Shown here one piece after another: positions 6,980 through 11,216 of a stretch of DNA of 11,216 nt (within the stretch, counting starts at the first letter, position 1; each line of letters starts with the position of its first letter). Under the pieces are notes generated by a model. That model had not been told where the DNA came from. It saw only the letters and a program-made list of their open reading frames with translations, and searched no databases. This stretch comes from Cyclobacteriaceae bacterium. GTDB taxonomy: Bacteria > Bacteroidota > Bacteroidia > Cytophagales > Cyclobacteriaceae. The stretch covers positions 1 to 11,216 of the forward strand of contig JANYKP010000241.1 in NCBI GenBank assembly GCA_025358195.1, written 5' to 3'. Made by a program: the position numbers and the translations under genes.

Positions 6980-7426
6980 TTATTCGGCACTTACAGGTTC
7001 TTTCTCCAATAATTGTTTCAGGTTTGCCAGGACTTTTTTCCAATTTTCTTCGGAATGCGCTTTCATTTTTTCGTCTGGGATATTCTGCTGTGTAACCGTG
7101 AGTGTTGTCTTTTCTTGTGACTCCACCAGTGCGTAGGTAATTGGGACATAATTTTCAGGCTTATCTTCAATGCCTGACATCGAGCTCCAATAATTGTAGC
7201 GAAAAATTTTATTAGGAATAACCTCAAGAATGGTTCCCTTGTCGTGATATGATTTTCCTTTGTACTCACCGTTGAACGAAATAGAGCTTCCGACTTTCCA
7301 GTCAGAGCTTGCCTCTGTTCCGAAAAAATATTGCTTGATCAGTTCTGGGGTTGTTAAGGCTTCCCATACTTTGGAAGCAGGGGCATCAATGGTAATGCTG
7401 GCTTTACCGGTTAGGTTGTTTTTCAT
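6980..7426 (-). CDS. SRPBCC/AHSA1-like domain protein
   Basis: This encodes 148 residues in one START-like hydrophobic-cavity domain. Typical features are the opening strand and helix (GKASITIDAPASKVWEALTT, residues 7-26), PELIKQYFFG (27-36), the DWKVGSSISFNGEYKGK stretch (42-58), DKGTILEVIPNKIFRYNYWS (62-81), the strand TYALVESQEKTTLTVTQ (97-113), and the closing helix ENWKKVLANLKQLLEK (127-142). These are hallmarks of the AHSA1 (activator of Hsp90 ATPase homology 1-like) group. Such proteins bind hydrophobic ligands or take part in stress or toxin handling, but no ligand can be named. No signal peptide is seen, so it is cytosolic. It stands alone, convergent to the P1 peptidase, with its own terminator. 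No clear promoter was found in the AT-rich region upstream. Confidence 0.9.
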   Translation of the reverse strand: MKNNLTGKASITIDAPASKVWEALTTPELIKQYFFGTEASSDWKVGSSISFNGEYKGKSYHDKGTILEVIPNKIFRYNYWSSMSGIEDKPENYVPITYALVESQEKTTLTVTQQNIPDEKMKAHSEENWKKVLANLKQLLEKEPVSAE

Positions 7427-7728
7427 GGTTAACGTTTTTTCACTGACTGAAAAATTGGTGCCATTATGATGTAAAGATCAATCAGGAAGGGGAGTGTCTG
7501 TTCAGGCTTTTTGATTGGCCCGCAATCGCATGAAATCAATTGGTGAGTGACGAGGGCATGATAAAAAGGCAATTCGTTGTTGAGGATTTTTTTCTACGAT
7601 TAATACTAATAAAATTAAACCAAAAAAGTAGTCAACAAAAAAAATTTAAATAGTTGAAAAACACGATCGCTTTCCGGTGGATAAAATGTGACTATTTTTT
7701 TGGCCTAAGGTGGCATGCTTTTTAATGT
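7427..7728. other. AT-rich non-coding stretch, nothing recognised
   Basis: This stretch runs from the SRPBCC start to the first hairpin of the structured region. It has A- and T-runs (for example around 7590-7650) and must hold the minus-strand SRPBCC promoter, but no exact TAnnTTTG box was seen on either strand. No family-like protein, tRNA or repeat array was recognised. Confidence 0.5.
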
Positions 7729-7868
7729 CAGGTGGTGTCGGACCATCTGTTTAGGGGGGACTTGAAAGAGAAATCTAAGATGTCAACCCTGCATTACTCT
7801 ACCCGGTTTTACCGGCGAAAGGAAAACAGAGTCGCAAAGAAACCCCCGCTTTATTAGAGCGGGGGTTT
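7729..7868 (+). ncRNA. Candidate small structured RNA (three hairpins ending in a terminator)
   Basis: Three hairpins follow one another. The first is 7729-7736 (CAGGTGGT) with 7742-7749 (ACCATCTG), 8 bp including one G·T, with a GTCGG loop. The second is compound: 7796-7800 (ACTCT) with 7828-7832 (AGAGT), then GTTTT (7806-7810) with AAAAC (7823-7827), then CC (7812-7813) with GG (7821-7822), giving an unbroken 3' strand and a 5-base bulge ACCCG on the 5' side. The third is the GC-rich terminator at 7840-7868. The phrase GTCGCAAAG (7831-7839) links the last two and recalls the CGCAAAG of c-di-GMP-I (GEMM) riboswitches, but the rest of that fold is not present. There is no gene on this strand downstream, so it would be a free RNA. 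Strand and ends are uncertain; it could also be the 3' tail of the minus-strand operon. Confidence 0.35.
7840..7868. terminator. Bidirectional rho-independent terminator ending the sdhA-sdhB-TPR operon
   Basis: Bases 7840-7850 (AAACCCCCGCT) pair perfectly over 11 bp with 7858-7868 (AGCGGGGGTTT) around a 7-base loop. On the minus strand it lies 35 bp past the TPR gene stop and is followed by TTTCTTTG. On the plus strand the stem is followed by ACTTGTTTATCG and eight Ts (7881-7888). The arms supply A and T on both sides, so it could stop transcription both ways. Confidence 0.85.
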
Positions 7869-7903
7869 ACTTGTTTATCGTTTTTTTTATAATAACTACT
7901 CGC

Positions 7904-8413
7904 TCACTCCAAAATCGGATACGGTGCATCCGAAGGCCGCTCCTCCAGATTGAATTGCATGATTGTGCGGGCACAGGTGTTCCAGCGCAGGATTGCGTCG
8001 TTGTTTGCAGGAGGGGCGAGGGCCTGGGCTTTTTCATAGTATTCCATGGCCTCCAGATACCACTCATAGGCATCGAAATCAGAACCGTGGACAGCTGAGC
8101 TGAGGGCTACGTTGCCCTGGCGTTCGTGGATAATGCCGGTATAATAAAAACGGGTGTAATCATCTTTCAAACTGAACGCCATGTCCTGTGCTTCTTTTGC
8201 AACCGTCATGGTCGATTGACCAAACTGGTCAGTAAGCGCGAGCAACAAAACGATGCGCGCTTTCTGGTTGTCCTTGTCAACTTCCAGTATGTCCAGGCAG
8301 ATGCTCTCCGCTAATTTCGGTGAGTTGAGCAAACGATAATGTTCTGCCTTGGCGAGCGCGGATTCCACACCGTCCTTTGAAAGGGGTTTCAGTTTAAAAA
8401 CTTGTTTTTTCAT
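7904..8413 (-). CDS. TPR-like hypothetical protein, last gene of the complex II operon
   Basis: This encodes 169 residues, with no signal peptide or membrane segment. The sequence is almost all helical with tetratricopeptide-like pairs: ESALAKAEHYRLLNSPKLAE (17-36) with SICLDILEVDKDNQKARIVL (37-56), and DAYEWYLEAMEYYEKAQALA (114-133) with PPANNDAILRWNTCARTI (134-151). The second pair has the TPR pattern of W/Y, Y and A-x-x-x-P positions. It starts 29 bp after the sdhB stop and ends at a strong terminator, so it is probably cotranscribed with sdhA and sdhB. A role in assembly, maturation or regulation of complex II is a guess from position only; no known SdhE- or SdhAF-like motif is visible. 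The start codon at 8411-8413 gives MKKQVFKLKPLSK. Confidence 0.72.
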   Translation of the reverse strand: MKKQVFKLKPLSKDGVESALAKAEHYRLLNSPKLAESICLDILEVDKDNQKARIVLLLALTDQFGQSTMTVAKEAQDMAFSLKDDYTRFYYTGIIHERQGNVALSSAVHGSDFDAYEWYLEAMEYYEKAQALAPPANNDAILRWNTCARTIMQFNLEERPSDAPYPILE

Positions 8414-8442
8414 GGCATTAATAGATATCGAGTTCTAATTTA

Positions 8443-9180
8443 CTATTTATTAAACATCCTGAAAAGCTTCATCACCGGATCGTAGAACTTGTCAGCCACG
8501 CGCTCTTTCAGGGGGATAATTGCGTTGTCAGTGATGGTTATTTTTTCCGGGCACACGTTTGTGCAGCATTTGGTGATGTTGCAAAAACCAATCCCGCCCT
8601 CGGTTTTCATATCGTCACGGCGGTCTTCCACATCCAAGGGATGCATTTCTAAGGCCGCCGTGTAAACGAGATGGCGGGGTCCCATGAATTGCTCATGCAG
8701 ATTATGTTCCCGAAGTACGTGGCACACATCCTGACACAAAAAACACTCAATGCATTTCCTAAATTCTTGTACGCGGTCAATATCACTTTGCGCCATCCGC
8801 CAGGTACCATCGGCCGCATCGGGTTTACGAGGCTTGAATTTTTTGATCTTAAGTTTCGTGCGGTAATTAACGGAAACATCCGTCACCAGATCTTTGATCA
8901 CGGGGAAGGCTTTCATCGGTTGAATGCTGATGGGCTTATCCGCCGGCATGTCTGCCATGCGTGTCATGCACATGAGCTTCGGGTGACCGTTGATCTCCGC
9001 CGAACACGATCCGCATTTGCCTGCCTTACAATTCCATCGTACGGCCAGATCATTCGCACTCTCGGCCTGGATCTGATGAACGGCATCCAATACGACCATG
9101 CCTTCAGTGATGTCGGTGGTATATTCCTGGAATTGTCCTCCATTGGAATTTGTGCGCCAGATATTGAATGTGGTTAACAT
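8443..9180 (-). CDS. sdhB: Succinate dehydrogenase / fumarate reductase iron-sulfur subunit
   Basis: This encodes 245 residues, normal for a B-type complex II iron-sulfur subunit, which passes electrons between the flavoprotein and the membrane quinone site on the cytoplasmic side. The N-terminal ferredoxin domain holds the [2Fe-2S] ligands Cys51, Cys56, Cys59 and Cys71 (CKAGKCGSC, then C after 11 residues). The C-terminal domain has CIECFLCQDVC (Cys143, 146, 149, 153) and CNITKCCTNVCP (Cys200, 205, 206, 210). By alignment with E. coli SdhB, Cys143/146/149/210 bind [4Fe-4S] and Cys153/200/206 bind [3Fe-4S]; Cys205 is extra. It lies 69 bp after sdhA on the same strand, separated by a short-repeat array that ends almost at the start codon. 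No Shine-Dalgarno site is seen. In B-type enzymes the partner is a single diheme cytochrome b (SdhC). Confidence 0.97.
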   Translation of the reverse strand: MLTTFNIWRTNSNGGQFQEYTTDITEGMVVLDAVHQIQAESANDLAVRWNCKAGKCGSCSAEINGHPKLMCMTRMADMPADKPISIQPMKAFPVIKDLVTDVSVNYRTKLKIKKFKPRKPDAADGTWRMAQSDIDRVQEFRKCIECFLCQDVCHVLREHNLHEQFMGPRHLVYTAALEMHPLDVEDRRDDMKTEGGIGFCNITKCCTNVCPEKITITDNAIIPLKERVADKFYDPVMKLFRMFNK

Positions 9181-9182
9181 GG

Positions 9183-9247
9183 ATGTGTTAATGTGTTAAT
9201 GTGTTTAGGTTTAGGGTTTGATATTTGGTGTTTGGCGTTTGATATTT
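9183..9247. repeat. Short tandem repeats filling the sdhA-sdhB gap
   Basis: Next to the sdhB start are three 8-bp units: ATGTGTTA at 9183 and 9191, and ATGTGTTT at 9199. From 9204 there are 7-bp units TTTAGG (one base short), TTTAGGG, TTTGATA, TTTGGTG, TTTGGCG and TTTGATA. In mRNA sense (minus strand) the heptads read TATCAAA, CGCCAAA, CACCAAA, TATCAAA, CCCTAAA. The array fills almost the whole gap and replaces any recognisable ribosome binding site for sdhB. Confidence 0.8.
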
Positions 9248-9249
9248 CT

Positions 9250-11070
9250 CTACTTATTCTCCTCAATTATCTGCTGAAGGTCGTCGCGCATTTTTTGTTT
9301 GGGGACGTGCTTGACTTCCAGCTTTCCATCGGCGGCTTTCTTTATACTGATATTAATTTTTCCGAACTCGTCGCCCTTTTCAGGAAAGTCTTCGCGGAAA
9401 TGACCACCGCGACTTTCTTTTCTTTCCCGGGCCGCAACGGCGATCGCTTCGGCGACTGTTAACATATGGGTGAGTTCAATGGCGGTGTGCCAGCCGGGAT
9501 TATATCCGCGGTTGCCGCCACATGCCGCACGCTCAGCCAATTCTTTTAATCCGTTGATCTTGCCGATGGCTTCACTTAATTCTTTATCAGTCCGAACGAT
9601 GCCCACCAATTCCTGCATCATGTCTTGTAAAGTTGACTGAATCTGAAATGGATTCTCTCCGCTCTTGTTCGCTTCTCGTTCAAAAGGCGCCAGTGCTCTT
9701 GCAGCAATTTCTTCTACTTCAGCATCGTTAATTTTTCCTTCGGGTGTTTCTTTGGCATACTTCGCTGCAAATTCGCCCGCACGTTTTCCAAACACGAGCA
9801 AGTCGGAAAGGGAATTGCCACCGAGTCGGTTGGCGCCATGGAGTCCTGCCGCACATTCTCCGGCGGCAAAAAGTCCGGGTGTGCTTGTCATTTGTGTGTC
9901 TGCATCTACCCGTACACCACCCATTATATAGTGTGTAGTGGGGCCTACTTCCATCGGCTCTTTGGTAATATCAACGCCCGCCAGTTCTTTAAACTGGTGG
10001 TACATGCTAGGGAGCTTTCGCTTGATGTGCTCGGAGGCATTGGGAAGTTTTTCTTTTATCCAGGCGATGTCCAGGAAAACTCCGCCGTGGGGAGAACCGC
10101 GTCCTTCTTTTATTTCACGGGTGATGCATCTTGCCACGTGATCGCGTGTCAGTAATTCCGGTGGGCGCTTGGCATTTTTATCGCCTTGTGTGTAACGCCA
10201 GCCTTCTTCTTCATCTGTGGATGTCTGCCCTTTGTAATTGTCAGGGATGTCATCAAACATGAAGCGTCTTCCTTTATTATTTCGTAGCACACCACCTTCT
10301 CCGCGTACCCCTTCGGTGATCAGCAAGCCGCGGACGCTGGGGGGCCATACCATGCCGGTAGGATGGAATTGTACAAATTCCATATCGATGAGTTCAGCTC
10401 CTGCATGATAGGCGAGCGAAATTCCTCCCCCGGTGCAGTCCCAACTGTTGCTTGAAATTTTATAGATCCTTCCCATCCCTCCGGTAGCGATGATGACTGC
10501 CTTTGCATGAAATATTTTAAAGAGCCCCTTCTCGCGGTCATAGCCAAAAGCACCCACAACTTTCTCACCGTCTTTCAACAAACTTATGATCGTGTACTCT
10601 TGATAAATATCCATGCCCTGGTGGATGCCATGATCTTGTAGTGTGCGTATCATTTCCAATCCGGTGCGGTCGCCTACGTGGGCGAGTCGTGGATATTTAT
10701 GACCGCCGAAATTGCGTTGAAGGATTTTACCGTCGTCAGTTCGATCAAATACTGCTCCCCAGGCTTCCAGTTCCCTCACCCGGTCGGGCGATTCCTTTGC
10801 ATGCAGCTCGGCCATGCGGGGATTATTCAAATACTGACCTCCACGCATGGTGTCCGCAAAATGAACTTTCCAGCTGTCGCGATCATCCACATTGGCGAGG
10901 GCAGCGGCCACACCACCTTCGGCCATCACTGTATGTGCTTTGCCTAGCAACGATCTACAGACAACGGCAACCTTAACTCCAGCGTACGATGCTTCGATGG
11001 CAGCACGCAGACCTGCTCCTCCGGAACCGATTACCAAAACATCATGATGGTATGTTTCAAATTTTTCCAT
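9250..11070 (-). CDS. sdhA: Succinate dehydrogenase / fumarate reductase flavoprotein subunit
   Basis: This encodes 606 residues, the catalytic subunit that interconverts succinate and fumarate and passes electrons to SdhB. Motifs in order: the FAD dinucleotide fold VLVIGSGGAGLRAA (11-24); GKAHTVMAEGG (43-53), with His46 as the expected covalent FAD attachment; QFHPTGM (234-240); ITEGVRGEGG (251-260); LLTRDHVARCI (306-316), with Arg309 matching the proton-transfer Arg287 of E. coli FrdA; HYIMGG (380-385); GLHGANRLGGNSLSD (409-423), with substrate-binding Arg415; and SRGGHFREDFP (553-563). All catalytic residues expected for the family are present. Residue 51 is Glu, as in FrdA, rather than the Gln of E. 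coli SdhA. ATG 11070 is chosen over the in-frame TTG at 11085, because family members begin close to the HHDVLVIG strand. The expected sdhC would lie to the right of the window. Confidence 0.97.
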   Translation of the reverse strand: MEKFETYHHDVLVIGSGGAGLRAAIEASYAGVKVAVVCRSLLGKAHTVMAEGGVAAALANVDDRDSWKVHFADTMRGGQYLNNPRMAELHAKESPDRVRELEAWGAVFDRTDDGKILQRNFGGHKYPRLAHVGDRTGLEMIRTLQDHGIHQGMDIYQEYTIISLLKDGEKVVGAFGYDREKGLFKIFHAKAVIIATGGMGRIYKISSNSWDCTGGGISLAYHAGAELIDMEFVQFHPTGMVWPPSVRGLLITEGVRGEGGVLRNNKGRRFMFDDIPDNYKGQTSTDEEEGWRYTQGDKNAKRPPELLTRDHVARCITREIKEGRGSPHGGVFLDIAWIKEKLPNASEHIKRKLPSMYHQFKELAGVDITKEPMEVGPTTHYIMGGVRVDADTQMTSTPGLFAAGECAAGLHGANRLGGNSLSDLLVFGKRAGEFAAKYAKETPEGKINDAEVEEIAARALAPFEREANKSGENPFQIQSTLQDMMQELVGIVRTDKELSEAIGKINGLKELAERAACGGNRGYNPGWHTAIELTHMLTVAEAIAVAARERKESRGGHFREDFPEKGDEFGKINISIKKAADGKLEVKHVPKQKMRDDLQQIIEENK

Positions 11071-11073
11071 TCC

Positions 11074-11121
11074 TTGATTGAGCAATTGAGAATCGAAAAG
11101 TTGAGGAGTTGAGAATGCGCC
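11074..11121. repeat. Degenerate 8-bp-period repeat upstream of sdhA
   Basis: Directly before the sdhA start the plus strand reads as loose 8-bp units built on TTGA or TCGA: TTGATTGA, GCAATTGA, GAATCGAA, AAGTTGAG, GAGTTGAG. The units are imperfect. It borders the cleaner 7-bp array at 11141 and may be a decayed array of the same type. Confidence 0.4.
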
Positions 11122-11140
11122 CTGGTATTGACTTCACAAC

Positions 11141-11212
<72 letters not shown>

Positions 11213-11216
11213 CCCC

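Noticed and set aside
7796..7868. c-di-GMP-I (GEMM) riboswitch, suggested by the CGCAAAG phrase
   Set aside because: The paired CAAACC segment, tetraloop receptor and P1 closing helix are not found, and no gene follows on that strand.
8671..9177. 168-aa open frame on the plus strand across sdhB
   Set aside because: It lies antisense to sdhB, whose cysteine motifs and length are fully conserved; the antisense product has no family-like features.
11071..11085. Upstream TTG start for sdhA adding five residues
   Set aside because: The ATG at 11070 places the FAD-binding strand at the usual distance from the N-terminus, and the extra residues fall in the repeat-like leader.

Overview
The window looks like chromosomal DNA of a Bacteroidota bacterium, most likely a Cytophagales-type organism. 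This is an inference from four things: the protein families present (paired LPP20-like lipoproteins, DUF3052, a TolB-like propeller protein, an sdhA-sdhB order with a B-type iron-sulfur subunit), scarce Shine-Dalgarno sites, AT-rich leaders, and an exact TAnnTTTG promoter element at 3723-3730. No mobile element, CRISPR array, tRNA or rRNA was seen. Most of the window is ordinary core and metabolic sequence. I did not find a convincing new multi-gene system; the unusual material is in the gaps between genes and in one broken gene.

Layout. Positions 2-1708 (+) hold two LPP20-like genes, the first cut by the window edge and the second a clear lipoprotein, closed by a strong hairpin terminator (1733-1766). 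A DUF3052 gene follows (1783-2199, +). It converges on a sugar-porter MFS transporter (2296-3630, -), and the gap is filled by a 7-bp-period repeat that folds into a long hairpin. Divergent from the transporter, 3765-4094 (+) carries a YbjQ/UPF0145-family gene with its promoter but with an in-frame TGA in the middle, so it is called a pseudogene. Five bases later begins a secreted protein with an N-terminal beta-sandwich-like region and a six-motif TolB-type propeller (4100-5623), then a secreted P1-family (DmpA-like) peptidase (5714-6913). A convergent SRPBCC/AHSA1 gene (6980-7426, -) shares the next gap through its terminator.

The 477-bp gap 7427-7903 has no gene. Its right part (7729-7868) contains three stacked hairpins, the last a near-perfect bidirectional terminator, and may encode a small structured RNA. 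From 11070 leftward runs the complex II operon: sdhA (flavoprotein), sdhB (iron-sulfur protein) and a 169-aa TPR-like protein of unknown role, ending at that terminator. The membrane anchor gene sdhC is expected just beyond the right edge. Together sdhA and sdhB link the citric acid cycle to the quinone pool.

Three gaps carry short tandem arrays with the same 7-bp period but different unit sequences: the convergent gap at 2195-2292, and both visible non-coding gaps around sdhA (9204-9247 and 11141-11209). Read on one strand, most units fit NNNNAAA or a close variant. This shared grammar is the most distinctive feature of the window.
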